NCBI RefSeq assembly: GCF_007655135.1
Contig: NC_045131.1
Coordinates: forward strand, 25,280,001-25,344,000
Direction: 5' to 3'
Length of the DNA stretch: 64,000 nt
Source: Punica granatum
Lineage: Eukaryota; Streptophyta; Magnoliopsida; Myrtales; Lythraceae
The position numbers and the translations under genes were made by a program. The notes under the pieces were generated by a model, which saw only the letters and a list, made by a program, of their open reading frames with translations, searched no databases and had not been told where the DNA came from. This document shows positions 45,401-57,862 of the stretch, piece after piece; the first letter of the stretch is position 1, and the number at the start of each line of letters is the position of its first letter.

Positions 45401-48400
45401 TTAAGGGCATCGGCGTTGACTGGGAGCGCATTTTCGGTCTCGTCCATGTCGCTTAAGATAATTGCCCTTCGGAGAAGAGTTCCTTGACGACAAAAGGTCC
45501 GTCGTATTTGTATGCGAACTTGCCCCGAGAATCAGGTGTAATATGTAGGACTTTCCGCAGGACGAGGTCACTGGGTTTGAACTCGCGGTGGCGGACTCTC
45601 GCATTGAACGCTCGGGCCATTCTCTGTTGGTAGCATTGGCCGTGACAGAGTGTTGTTAGCCGTTTCTCGTCGATGAGATTGAGCTGTTCACAACGTTGTT
45701 TCGCCCATTCTACTTCCTCAAGTTCGGTCTCGGCGAGGACCCTCATGGAAGGAATTTCCACTTCGATCGGGAGGACGGCCTCCATGCCGTAGACCAAAGA
45801 ATACGGGGTTGCCCCGGTTGAAGAGCGGATAGATGTTCGGTATGCTAAGAGCGCGAAAGGAAGCATCTCGTGCCAATCTTTGTAAGTCACCGTCATTTTC
45901 TCGATGATCTTCTTGATATTTTTATTTGCAGCCTCTACTGCACCGTTCATTTGGGGACGGTATGGAGTGGAGTTGCAATGATGCACTTTGAATCGCTTAC
46001 AAAGCTCGTCGATGATCCTGTTGTTCAGGTTTTTGGCATTGTCGGTGATGATCGTCTCGGGGACTCCGTATCGGGCGATGATGTCACGCTTGAGAAAACG
46101 TGCCACGACATTTGCAGTGATTGAAGAAAGCGTTATGGCCTCGATCTACTTGGTGAAGTAGTCTATCACCACCAAAATGAATTGGTGTCCGTTGGATGCT
46201 TTGGGGTTGATAGGACCGATCACGTCGATACCCCACATTGAAAAAGGGTCATGGGGCTGCCATTGGGCGCAACTCGTTAGGCAGTGCTTTGATCTGGTCG
46301 GCGTATACCTGGCACAAGTGGTAATACTTAACGTGTTTGACGCAATTGGCTTCCATGGTGGACCAAAGGTAACCCAAACGCATGAGTTTCTTGGCAAGCA
46401 TAAGCCTGCTCATGTGGGGTCCACAACTCCCTTCGTGTATCTCTCCCATGAGACGTTGTGCCTCGACTTCGTCAACACACCAGAGTAGCGTGGCGTCAAA
46501 AGAACGGCGATAGAGAGTTTCTCCACTCAGGAAATAATGTGCTGCGAGTCGCTGAAGTGTTTTTCGATCACGACGGTTAGCGAATGTAAGGTATTGACCA
46601 ATTTGCAAGAAATGATTAATGTCTTCGAACCATGGCTGCTTATCGGTCGCCTTGATTGCGTCGCAGTGAGCAGGGCCTTTGGCGATCTCGATCTCGAGTG
46701 GTTCAATGAGGTTTTCTTTTGTGATGCTCACCATGGATGCGAGCGTCGCGAGTGCATCTGCAAATTAATTATTGATGCGAGGTGTGTATGTGAATGAGAT
46801 TTTCTCGAAGTTCTCCGCTAACTCCTCAAGATACTCGTGATATGGCACTAGCTTTTCGTCCTTCGTCTTCCATTGCCCCAGAGTCTGGAAGATTGTAAGG
46901 ATAGAATCTCCGAACACTTCCAATTCCTTCACCTTGAAGTCGATTGCCGCCTGCAGGCCAAGGATGCATGCCTCGTATTCGGCCATGTTATTAGTGCAGG
47001 GAAAATCGACTTTTGCTGCAATCGGGTAGTAGCGTCCGTCGGGGGATATCAGCACTGCACCAATGCCGGATCCAGTGGAATTTACTGCGCCGTCGAAATA
47101 CATCTTCCATGCGAATTTGTTCTCCTCACTATCCACTTGGAGGATCCTTTCGTCCGGAAAGTCAGAGTTGATCGGTGTATCGTCTTCAATTGGGAACCCT
47201 GCTAAGTGATCCGCAATTGCCTGCCCCTTAACTGATGTGCGGGGCACATATTCAATGTCATACTCCGTCAGCTGACATCGCCACTTTGAAATGTTCTTCA
47301 TGGAAGATGGACTATCGAGCAAGTACTTCAGGGGATTCGCTTTTGACAATAAGCGGATGGTGTGGTAGAGCGTGTATTGTCGAAGTCTCTGCATAACCCA
47401 TACTAGCGCGCAACATATTTTCTCAATCTCCGGGTAGTTAGACTCCCCTTCGGTAAACTTCTTGCTCAAATAATAAATGGCGTGTTCTGCGCGCGTGGAC
47501 TCGTCTTCCTGCCTTAACATGCATCCCAGGGATTGCCGGCGCACTGTCAAGTAAAGGATTAGCGGACGATTTGGTGTCGGAAGAACTAGCACTGGTGGCT
47601 GAGCCAAATATGCCTTGATAGTATCGAAGGCCTTCTGACATTCCTCGTCCCACTCAATTGCTGCATTTTTACGAAGCAGACGAAAGAGTGGTTGACATTT
47701 GTCTGTCAGGTTTGCGATAAATCTTGCAATGTAGTTCAGCCGTCCCAAGAAACCTCGTACTTCGCGGGCCGTCGATGGCGGACGTAACTCCCTGATTGCC
47801 TTCACCTTGTCCTGATCAACCTCAATGCCTCGCTCACTGACCACAAATCCTAACAGTTTCCCTAACTTAGCGTCGAATGTGCACTTCGTCAGGTTGAGTC
47901 TGAGCTTGTACTTCTTGAGGCGGTCAAAAAGGCGCTTTAAATTAACCAAGTGGTCCTCTCCTTCCTTGGATTTGGCAATCATGTTGTCAACGTAGACCTC
48001 GATCTCTTTGTGCATCATGTCGTGGAATAGTGTGACCATCGCCCTCTGATATGTTGCCCCGGCATTTTTGAGGCCGAAGGGCATGACTCGACAACAGAAA
48101 GTGCCCCACATTGTGATGAACGTCGTCTTGATCTTGTCCTCTTCGGCCATCCGAATCTGGTTGTACCCAGAGAAGCCATCCATGAAGGAGAACAACGTGT
48201 AGCGTGCTGTGTTGTCAACTAAGACGTCAATGTGAGGCAGGGGGAAGTTATCTTTGGGACTGGCTTTGTTGAGGTCTCGGTAGTCGACGCAGACCCTAAC
48301 TCTTCCATCCTTCTTCTCCACGGACACGATATTCGCTACCCACTCAGAATAATTGCAAACCTCTAGGAACCCTACGTTGATCTGTTTAATAATCTCCTCT

Positions 48401-48800
48401 TTGATGCGGAGGAGAAGGCCGGCACGTTGCCGCCGTGAGTGCTATCGCTTGGGTGGAAACCTCTCCGTATCAAGCGGTAGGAAGTGCTTGACTATCGAAG
48501 GATCTAAGCTCGGCATGTCGACGTAGGACCAAGCAAAGACCTCTTGGTAGTCCGTTAGAAATTCGATCATCCCGATCTTTAGGATGCGAGGTTCTTTTTC
48601 GGTACCCACATTGATCTCCTCTGTCAGCTCCACGGCAGTGAGTTGGCGGTTCTCAAGGCGGCGCAAACTCTCCTCTATTTTGGGCACTCGACCATCCTCG
48701 TCGAGTCCTTCCCCGAAGTATATGGGTCAGGACTCTTCAAGGAGTTCATCGGATGGGTTCGAATCGACGAGTCGAAGACTCAGATTCGAGTGGAGCCTAG
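45401..48800 (-). pseudogene. pol: reverse transcriptase, RNase H, second RNase H, integrase
   Basis: The longest piece (48,327-46,765, 520 codons) has the reverse transcriptase with FMDGFSGYNQI (catalytic D50) but YVDN at 112-115, where the active site needs YVDD. Next come the first RNase H and its connection region, then a second RNase H (from about residue 415: MYFDGA, NNMAEYEA, FGDS). A stop at 46,765-46,767 cuts it before the last catalytic Asp region. The integrase follows. Its zinc finger has Tyr (46,321-46,323) where the CxxC motif needs Cys, and its core keeps the D, D and E motifs (GIDVIGP, ITDNAKN, GAVEAAN). Further breaks are a stop upstream at about 48,442, a frameshift near 46,250 and a stop at 46,146-46,148. 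By family it would copy and insert the element; this copy cannot. Confidence 0.92.
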
Positions 48801-48900
48801 CAATTTAAATAAATTGTCTTAGAAAATTTAAAGTGTTGCGAATAAGTGAGAGAGAAAAAGAAAGTAGACGCGAGAATTCTGAAAAATGCACGTAGGGATT
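48797..48900 (-). other. Possible remnant of the Ogre-type intron
   Basis: On the minus strand an AT- and pyrimidine-rich stretch ends tttaaattgctag directly before the sequence that resumes the pol frame. Ogre elements are known for an intron between the protease and the reverse transcriptase. The stretch follows abruptly after the end of the gag-pro frame (48,904), so much of the protease and the donor side may have been deleted. Confidence 0.35.
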
Positions 48901-48903
48901 TTA

Positions 48904-51542
48904 TTAATGATGAGGGCGTAATGCCATAACACGATGTGGCTCTGAACCCAAGAGGAGGGCGAGTAGTGAAATGTGGGCTGGAGATTTGCCCATTTGTTCA
49001 ACGACCTTGTACTCGCTTGCCATGATAATCTTCATGAAAGCCTCGGCCTTCTCTTCAATCACCTTCTTCTGGGGAATAGATGAGGCTTCCGGGGCGACTT
49101 TGGGCACTGCCAGGGCTTTCCCTTTGTTTGCGGCCTCCGGATTTTCGTAAACTCGACCCGAGCGCGTCACGCCCATGACGCTAAATTATCGCTCGAGGTT
49201 CCCGACACTTCCTTCGTAGGTCCACGGGACCTTGCTATCTTGATATGGCTCTCGTGCGGGGACTTCTATCACGAATGGGGCGGGCGTGACATCGAACCCT
49301 ACATACCCTGCACCGATTTCTACAGGAATATATTCGATTACGAACGAGGCTGGTGCCTCCTGTCCGGTCTCGTACTCCCCTATAGCGCAAACACTGATCA
49401 TATTAATGCTGGGTCCTGAGCTTGACCCGTGATCGGGAAGAGGATTTGATTGCACGTTCGGGGGTTTGACGGCGTTGAACGTGAGTTGCTTATCATCAAT
49501 CATCTGTTGGATCTTCTCCCGTAGCTTCCAACAATTGTCGGTGGGGTGACCGGGTGCGCCCTGATGGTACTCGCAGCACCGACTCTGATCCTGGATGGTT
49601 GGGTCGAAATCAGGGTTAGGTGCTATCGATCAGATTTTGTTACCTGCAAGGAGTTGCCGGTATATGTGGGAGAGCGGAGCCGGCAGGGGTGTGAACTGTT
49701 TACGCCGCGTTTGTGTTGCGATGCCCTGTTGGTCCTGCGGAGCCGGAGCCCGTTGCACCGGCTGAGGGGTTCTTGAAGTCGGGGGCCTACTTTGTTGAAT
49801 CGGAGGAGGAGCAGGAGCATAATTATGGGCGTATTGCTGCGGGACCGGCGACGGAAAGGAAGTTGGCGGGGCGGAATAGTAAACTTGCTGCGCTGGGAGT
49901 TGTTGTTGATAATGCATCGAAGGTGGGGCATAGGCTTGAGTGGCTGGTGGTGCGGGCGTGTAGCTTATTGAATATTGCTGGAGGGCCTGGCGCCCTTAGT
50001 TGACAGCATTGACGGACGTGTCTTTCCCTCTCTTACTTCCCGCTGTCCCAGTGGCGGCCCCCTTCGAGGACTCTCCTTCCTTTTTCTCGGCCGGACCTTC
50101 TATCTTGCCGAGCTTAATGCCGATGTCGAGCTTCTTTCCGGCGTTGATAAGGTTGGAGAATGAAGACGTGTGGGCCAACAAGTGCAAGTAGTAGGCCCCT
50201 TTAAGAGTGGAGTGGAATAATTGGATCTGCTGTGTCTCACTGATCGGAGGGACATGCTTCGCCGCTCTAGCCCGCCACTTCACTACATAGGCCTCGAAGC
50301 CCTGGTCCTCGGTCATCTCCATCGTGCTGAGCTCCAGCAGAGTTGGGGCGTCTCCGCACAGTACCTTCACTGGTCGATGAATTTGCTTGAGAGGTCTGCC
50401 CACGTGGGGATATCCGCAGCTTTCAGTGACATGTAACAATCCAGAGCCGCTCCTGCCAAACTATCCTGGAACGTATGGATGACGAACTCTTCGTAGTCCC
50501 AGTACTACAGTATTTTTCCCCGGTAGTAACGGAGATGGTGACGAGAGTCGGTCGTGTCGTAGTACCTCTGGAATTTAGGCACCTTAATCTTTGCGGGTAG
50601 CTGCATACCTGGAAAAAGACTCCAATCGCCGTCGCCGGCATAGAGGCGGGAGCCGCCTGATTGTAGGGCTCGGATATTCTCTTCCAACTTCTTCAATCTC
50701 TGTTCCTGCTCAGTCCCCGTTTCCGAGAGAAAATTTGTGGGTGGGGCTCTAGGGGCCGCGTGGTTCGGCGTGCCCGGTTCAGAGTAAGCTATATTTATGG
50801 GAGGTGGAGCTTGGTAAGAAAGGCCGATATGGGGTTGTGGAGCTTGGTACGAGGGAGGTTCAGCAGTGTGAGCAGGAGCCTAGGTAGTTGTAGGTAGGAA
50901 TATGATCGGCGGTGGGACAGCGGAAGTCGGAGCTAGGACCGACGCAGAGACCGGAACTGGGACTGACATGGAGATCAGTGGAGGTACGAGCATAGGTGGT
51001 TCCAACATTGTCGCTGAACGGACAAGAGTGACCGCTGGGAGATTAGCCGGGTGGGAGAAAGAAAGTGGTGCTGGAAGATTGTTAATCGGATGGGACACCG
51101 GCGCGTTCACTATCGTTGGGGCAGACGTATCTCCATTATCAGGAATCAAGATCGGCTGGGCCCATGAGCTTGGATCGACCGCTGGCCCGTACCCAAGAAA
51201 TGGGGTGAAGCTCGAAGAAGCGCGATTTGGGCCTTTGAGTAGGGCCATGAGCTTGGCCATATTGGTAGCCATGGTGGCAGCCAGTTGATTGACCGTGCTC
51301 TCGAGTACTGCAATACGTGCACGATCATCAGCTGCAGAAGATGGTTGCCCTCCTGAATATGCCGGGTGTCGGCCCGAAGATGCAGGTGGCGGAAGATGAG
51401 TCGGGGAAACTCCCCAATGTGCTGGTGACACGCCTGCAGAGGACATGTGTGGTGGTGGCGCATGCATAGTCGGTGCTTGAGAATGAATTGGGGTGAGCGA
51501 CGTATCCTCCTCAAAGACAGCTAGTTGATTTTCCTCTGCCAT
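48904..51542 (-). pseudogene. gag with zinc knuckle and N-terminal part of pro, broken
   Basis: The frame starts at 51,542 with a Pro/Ser-rich N-terminus and a coiled-coil-like segment. It stops at 50,880-50,882, then continues as a Retrotrans_gag domain (50,696-49,996: FPGMQLPAKIKVPKFQRY, MTEDQGFEAYVVKWRARA). A Pro/Gln-rich linker follows (49,917-49,630), then a CCHC-like knuckle (CEYHQGAPGHPTDNC, about 49,535-49,580). After a stop at 49,186-49,188 it goes on with GVTRSGRVYENP and KSPAHISLLALLLGSEPHR, the segment that precedes the aspartic protease in such polyproteins. The protease itself is not found. Further stops lie near 50,505 and 49,996. Gag would form the virus-like particle. Confidence 0.87.
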
Positions 51543-51859
51543 TCTTTGCTGGAAACGAGTGGGATATCGGTGAGGTGCTGCCAGTTGTTAACACCTGGAT
51601 TCCATAAGTGCGTGATTTTAATGCAAGAAAATTATCTTTAAAATAAATATGCAAAGCAATGAATAAAAGAAGAAATGCATGAGATGCATGAATTTTCAAA
51701 AACTAATGCTGTCATTCATATTAACTCCGAATGGTTCAAAGTACAATACAAATTTTGAAAAGTTAGTCCTAAGTCAGTCTTCCAACGTGCCCGAGGTGCT
51801 AGCGACCGTCGCCATGGAAAGCACTGGTTCCAGGTGAGGGCCTGGTAGAGGTGTCTATC
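51543..51859 (-). other. Spacer between ORF1 and gag
   Basis: About 310 bp, AT-rich, separates the ORF1 stop (51,860-51,862) from the gag start. No motif was recognised. Confidence 0.5.
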
Positions 51860-53347
51860 CTAGGATGTGCGTGGACCTCCAAGGGCCCTCTTCCTGGACC
51901 TTTCCAAAGCAGCGTTTGCTTGCGCCAACTCCTATTCACGCCTCTGGAGTTGGGCGCGGGTCTGGGCAAGTTTCTTCTATAGTTGGTGCTGATCGCCCAG
52001 CTGCTCATTCTTCTCGGCGATCTCTCGGCGGAGGTTATCCCTTTCAGCCCTGAGATTGGCGAGCTCGGCTTGGATGGTCATGTCCGGTACCGATGCCCCG
52101 GATGATGCTCTACTCTCGACCGGAGGGGAGTTTGTGAAATCATCATTCTCTGATGGACCCCATCGATAAAAGCGGAGGATATATTCCTCTGTGGCTTGAA
52201 AGTCCCGTTCATCTTGGGTCGGGTGCTCGGGGAAGTAAAGATGCTCGATGACCGTAGTCTGCCACGCGGTCATAACCAGTTCGATTTCACTTAGGCGATC
52301 TATGGACGTCTGGTCCTCCCGCCAAGTGTGTTCGAACTCGATTCGCGCCGTACCTTTGGGAACCGTCTGTAAGCCACCTAACTGTCTCACTACTTGAGCC
52401 GGAAAATAGGTGGTGGACCCCGCATGACTCACGAGTGGTACTCCGTTAAAATCAGGACATTTAATGGTCATGGGTCTGGGTGGCATCCACGCGGCGCGCC
52501 ATTTAAAGCCCTTTGGTGCTATTTCGCAAAAAAATTTGATCTACTCGGAGACCTTGCGTTCCTCCATACGCAACAGAGGTAGTAACCGCGAAATGATAGA
52601 CTCCGAACGTGTGAAAAACATAACCGGATGAACAAGGCCAAAGGGGTTTGCATGGCTTTGGAGTCAAATTTGCAAAAGGATTGGGGACCCTCTCAACCTT
52701 CGATCGGTCTTTCTTGTAACGCGATCAAGGGACCGTATGGTCTCGGCCAACAAGGCCACCTCGTACTCGCGGCCTCCAACCACTTGGAGGACAACGCTAG
52801 CTAAGGCTGCGTCAATGTGACCAGCCGAGCGAGGGAATAATAGAGTCCCAAAAATTAAGAATAAGATCGCATGACAAAATTTTTTTTGTAAAAGATCCCT
52901 TTGAACCTCGCGCGCTCGTATTTCAATAAAACGGAGGAGTTTCGCGGTGACTATCTCTGTGCCACCGGAATATGCAAGTTCGGTTTATAGTTGAGACCTA
53001 TGCACCCCGAGTAGACGCGATACCAAAACAAGTCGGGTGGTATGGAAGTTAGGTTCCACAATGCCGCGGATGGCTGCAATTCTTCCGACGAGAGTGCGAT
53101 ATTCCTCGATGGTAGGTGTGAGCTCAGTACCTTGGATGTTGAAGACGGCGTAGACTGAATCCCAAAAAGTCACCGCTGCTCCTAAGAAGTTCCAATCCAC
53201 TCGGCACATGGCTAACATTGGCATATCCCCAACAAAGATCCTGATGTAATCGCGGTCGACTTGACGTAGATGAGCCCAGATGTGACTGATTTCCTCGAGT
53301 GGTGGCGTGACCCTGTCGAGGTGTGGAAAGGAGACCGAGCGCGCCAT
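51860..53347 (-). pseudogene. Retrotransposon ORF1 (DUF7745-like plus coiled coil), broken
   Basis: It is homologous to 26,942-28,444. The first piece (53,347-52,985) contains VDRDYIRIFVGDMPMLA and IQGTELTPTIEEYRTLVG, the DUF7745-like start. The middle (about 52,980-52,490) is frame-damaged. The last piece (52,486-51,977) contains AGSTTYFPAQVVRQLGGLQ and FPEHPTQDERDFQATEEYI, then a coiled coil (LRAERDNLRREIAEKNEQL). A stop at 51,977 interrupts the coiled coil, and the frame ends at 51,860. Its role is unknown. Presence upstream of gag in both elements shows it belongs to the family rather than being a captured gene of one copy. Confidence 0.75.
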
Positions 53348-53894
53348 CTCTTACCAAGATGAAAGGAAAATCGATTTAGGACTATAATACAAATGTCGCC
53401 TAACTTTGAAATTAGATGATGCATGGGTACAGAAAATAAATGCCCACGGCTTAATGTATACAACGTACATTTCTCTCAAAAACAGAAAAAGACTCAAATG
53501 GCGCGCAGGCCGACTCAATGGACTGTTACTGAAGTCGGGTTGGAAGATGGCATGGAGCTCCTGCAGTATGCATGGTTTCGGCACTACAAGGACCGTGCTA
53601 CCTTGAGATGGGGGCCCTCGACTCAAGGGTGTCAATTCCTTGAAATCGAGCAGGATTCTTTTCAAGGCCTAAGCGATAGTCGAACTGCGCGCTGTACCCC
53701 TACTTCGAACCCCTATCTAACCTATGCTCCTATTTCCGGTCGTGGGACGCAACCCATAGGTACCTAGAGTTATCATGATATGCAATACTAGTGCATAAAT
53801 GAAAGTGCGTAAAGTAGATAAGCGGGCAATTACGAAAAGCGGTAAATAAACAAGCAGACAAAGCAAGCGAGAACGAGCCCGAACCCTCTAAGTG

Positions 53895-53912
53895 TCCCCA
53901 GCGGAGTCGCCA
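53895..53912 (-). promoter_or_regulatory. Primer binding site, tRNA-Arg
   Basis: TGGCGACTCCGCTGGGGA on the minus strand, 3 nt from the 5' LTR, is an exact complement of the 3' end, including CCA, of a plant tRNA-Arg as I know it. Ogre-type elements use tRNA-Arg primers. Confidence 0.85.
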
Positions 53913-53915
53913 AGC

Positions 53916-56702
53916 TGTGCGCACCCAAATTTCATCTCGTCGGGGCACGCATGCGCGCGCCTATGCAACGCGGCTTGGGAGTGTCCACCTTCCCGGGAAC
54001 GCGCGACGAACGCACGTGAGAAGGAGTCGCCACTTGCCATTTTACGACCCGAAAGTCGAGGGCCGACAAGTTACCTGGGTCTAGGGGTACGGGGTACACC
54101 TAAGATGCTAAGGCAATGGTCTGTATGGAACCGAAAATTCCGAATTCGGGGGTTATATTACGTGTGGGCCTATATCCCTCATGCCCTTTCGGTACTCTAG
54201 CTTGTCTAGGCTTGCCATTTTAATTTAATTACCGCTTAATTAAGTTCCGCTCACCTTATGCGTTTTGACACCGTAAGTTCGGAGAAACACTCTGACCGTC
54301 CACTCTCCGATCGGGATTTTACATGAATATATGTATAATATAAAACCTTACATTGTTCTCTCAAATAAATAAAAGACAAGCTACAATAACTAAATCATGG
54401 TCGGTTCGCATTCGGCCATGATTCACTCATGCTCACCGTATAATTTTGGAAAAGATCGAAAATTAAATTAAATGCGCACTCAGTGTATAGGGGTATTGGA
54501 TCCCGCGATCGACAGTTATGACATTGGACCCAGTGTGAATCGAGTCCTAAAGGATCGGGCTCGATCCGCATAACAATCAAGTGCAAAAGATGTAACAAAC
54601 AAGCTCAAATAAACAATCAATGGGGTTTGTTATCGCCGAATTTATGTGAATTAACTGATTATTAACCGAGGTATCTTGACATACAAATTCTACCTTAAAA
54701 CAAACAAAAGGGGTGATGGATAGGGTATGTAGCATTATGCGTTATTTTAACGGACCCGACAAACGTGATGTTCATAGTCAAGTCTCGAATGTGTGGGTTG
54801 TTTTTAGATTATTCTGTGTCGTGACAATATGGCTTTTACAGATTAAGAGTATTTTCACCTAAAACCCAAAACCTAACCCTCTATTTGACTATTGCCCATG
54901 TTTGATATAAGCCGAGTTTGAGATTAATCTGTTTTTCCATGTTTTAACCCGTTCTAAACACAAACCTATACTAGAGTGATGGCAGGACAAGAACCGATAG
55001 TCATCCCCCTTGAATCGAAAAAATATGTGCGTGTATAAAAAAATCAAGATTACGTAGCACGCATCTCAATGCTTTTGAAATTGTGAATTTAAAAAAAAAA
55101 GGAGTGACTAACAGTTCTTGAACTGTCGACGCGATTACAGATTATTAATCAATTCGTGCAATCCAATTAAAGAAATCAAGTGATTTAATTTAGCCGAATT
55201 TAACGTCCCGATTATCCCCTATGTAGAATTTTAGGTTAATTAAAAAAATTGCCGAATGCTTTAGTCTACGGATTTCGAGCCATCGAGATAGCCATTAGTT
55301 GACCGCCCGATAAACTCTAATTTCCGACATGATCACATTGTATATAATTACAAAAATAAAATATTTAAATGGGGCACATACATTGTCGATGGGTGATCCA
55401 AGTAGAAAAGGGTCGGATATTTTTAGAAAATGTCCAGGGGACTGAATTGAACGATTTTAAAAGAGCAGGGACTGATTTGAAAATTCTAAAAAATTGGGGA
55501 CTGATTTGAAAATTGTAAAAAATCAGGACTGATCTGAAAACAAAAAAATGGCCCCAGGACTAAACTGAAACAACTTGAAAAGTTCCTAGGGATTCTTGAA
55601 AAATTCTGGGAATTCCAGGGCTGATTGGAAAATAGTAAAATGACTGGGATTTTATTGAAAAGAATTTTTTAAATTCGGGGCAGATTTGAAAAGGGTGAAA
55701 AATGGTCCCGGGACTAAACTGAAACAATTTGAAAAGTTCTTTGGGATTCTTGGAAAAATTCTGGAAAATCCAAGCACTGATTGGAAAATAGTAAAATGAC
55801 CGGGAATTGATTGAAAATAATTTTGAAATTCGGGGTAGATCTTAAAAAAAATAAAATGCGTCCTCTGGACTGAAATGTGACAAAATAGAAAGTTCGTAAA
55901 ATCGAGTTCGGGACAAATCTGATCACCCACGCGACCCAAGAACACTCATTTCACATTATATCCATCAAGCAAGCAATAATATTCAAGAAAGGAGCCCTAA
56001 TCATGCCACTAAGTCAAGAATTTACCTAATCCGGAAAGTTAAGGGGCTTCTCTCTAAATAAAAAAATCGCCGGACAATCGGGTCGGATCGGATCGGGCTA
56101 GCCCGCCCGAAGGAGGAATCGCCCGGAAGAGCGCTGGGCCGGACTGGGGATGCTGGGCCGAACTTCTGGGCTGGTCGGGATCGGGGGGCAGCGGCGGCAA
56201 CGGCGCTGCGGGCGGCGGTTCTCGCCCCTGAATGCCATGATGATGGCCAGAATGGACGGGGGAGATGGCTCTGGACACCGCCGGCACTTCGCCGTGATCG
56301 ATCTGGGCCTCATTGGTGTTTAAGCGGTCGGAATCGAGAGAGTTTTTACGGTTTTCTGGCGAAAGTCTCCAAGTTCTCCGATCTCCAAATTCCCCGAAAC
56401 GAGAGCCAATTTTTCGATTTCTCTCACTGGGTCCTATTCCTCCCTATCCGAATTCATTTTCTGTCCATTTAATTGCAATTTCTTCTCCTTTTCCGTTAAG
56501 ATTTCGGCCAATTTGGAGAAAATCGCGAAAATCCGCGATTTGGGGGGGTTCCGGGCCGGCGGGGATCGCGGGCAGCCGGTGAGCGCTACCCGGCCCTGCC
56601 CGGCCTGCCTGAACCCCTCTTATTTTTTTTTAAATTAGGGCCGGCGGGTCAGGGGTAGCCGGTCAACGCTGCTCGGCCTTGCCCGAATTTGTTTTCTTCT
56701 TT

Positions 56703-56733
<31 letters not shown>

Positions 56734-56807
56734 GAAAAGGTAATAAATTGAAAAAAGTGACGATTTTGCCCCCCCGGGAGCCGATGGACCGAAATTGGGT
56801 GCTGACA
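53916..56807 (-). repeat. 5' LTR of minus-strand element
   Basis: It is 2,892 bp. On its own strand it begins TGTCAGCACCC and ends GTGCGCACA. It includes an ATTT microsatellite (about 56,703-56,735), a GC-rich block with hairpins, and the gatctg..cccgaa repeats seen in the other LTRs. Confidence 0.9.
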
Positions 56808-56924
56808 GGCTCTAAAATAGGTTGTTGACGACCCTACAAAGAGAGTAGTGCCCTTACGTGCCCACTGCCCAAATAGGAAAAAGAAATCGTGAAAGGGAAA
56901 GGAAAAGATGAGTCAAGAGTTTTC

Positions 56925-56968
56925 ATATATAAACTAGGTGAGAACCCGCGTATTGCGCGAGACTGATT
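56925..56968 (-). mobile_element. Helitron-like 3' terminus (copy 2)
   Basis: On the minus strand gcgcaatacgcgggttctcac followed by CTAGT is the counterpart of 1,139-1,172. Here the hairpin is better preserved (GCGCAATACGC). Confidence 0.35.
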
Positions 56969-57862
56969 ATTAAAATTTGCAATTGAAAAAAATATTTAAA
57001 GTTAAATATATTACATATTTTAAAAATAATATTATTATGGATTAAGAAATTATTTTTCAGTTGAAAATTAAATGATATTATTAGAGAATCATTGACCTTT
57101 CATAAAAAGCCGGGGGGGTTTTGAAATAATACAATTAAAATTGGAAAAAAAATTTAAATAACAAAAAAAAGCAAATGTGTCGATTTTTCAAACATAGGAA
57201 GATGCACATTCGAAAATAATTATTTTAGGAAAGTAACTGACTGGAAAAGAGAATTATCTAAAAGGTAAATAGTCGAGGAAAATTAATTATTTCCTTCACG
57301 TTAATTGTTATAACTAAAATTTATCAATGGAATCGTCGATTTTTATTCAATGTTGCAATGGCAACTAAATAAATAATTTTAAATAGTTGTTTTTTTAAAA
57401 GATAATAAATTACTTAAGATAATTAAATTTGGAAACATAAATTTATTCCTGTTTACAAAATTTCTAATTTTAATTTAGTGATATGTATAGGCATTTTTTT
57501 GCTGAATATTATAAACATAAACATAAATTAGAAAATATAAAATATAAAATCATAAAAGGTCAACAACTTACACTTATTAACGTATTTATCGAACAATATA
57601 TATTGAAAATTGGCATATATTAATGTATCTCTACTTTGTTGTCATAAGAAAATTTAAGGGAAAAAGAAGATAATATCCATGAAAGAATATATGACATTTA
57701 TATAAAAGGTAAAATTTTCTCCAAAAATATAGAGAATAAATATCAATTTTTGCATAAATGATTTCTGAAACTACAAAGGTTAGATGGATTATCACCTATC
57801 AAGAATGAGTTGATAAATTGTGTTCAATATTGTGAACCTTATCATGAAAAATAAAAATTAAT

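Larger units (their letters stand above)
40314..56807 (-). mobile_element. Tat/Ogre-like Ty3/gypsy retrotransposon, defective
   Basis: A 16.5-kb element lies on the minus strand. Its target duplication is ggttc (40,309-40,313) and ggctc (56,808-56,812), one mismatch. The empty site is preserved in copy 1 at 1,021-1,025. Order on its own strand: 5' LTR, tRNA-Arg primer site, ORF1, gag, (protease not found), reverse transcriptase, RNase H, second RNase H, integrase, hairpin repeats, polypurine tract, 3' LTR. ORF1, the second RNase H, the primer type, very long LTRs and a likely intron before the reverse transcriptase point to the Tat/Ogre lineage. All coding parts are broken. Confidence 0.93.

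Noticed and set aside
45870..47205. Plus-strand ORFs opposite pol
   Set aside because: They are shadows of the minus-strand polyprotein, which has clear reverse transcriptase, RNase H and integrase motifs.
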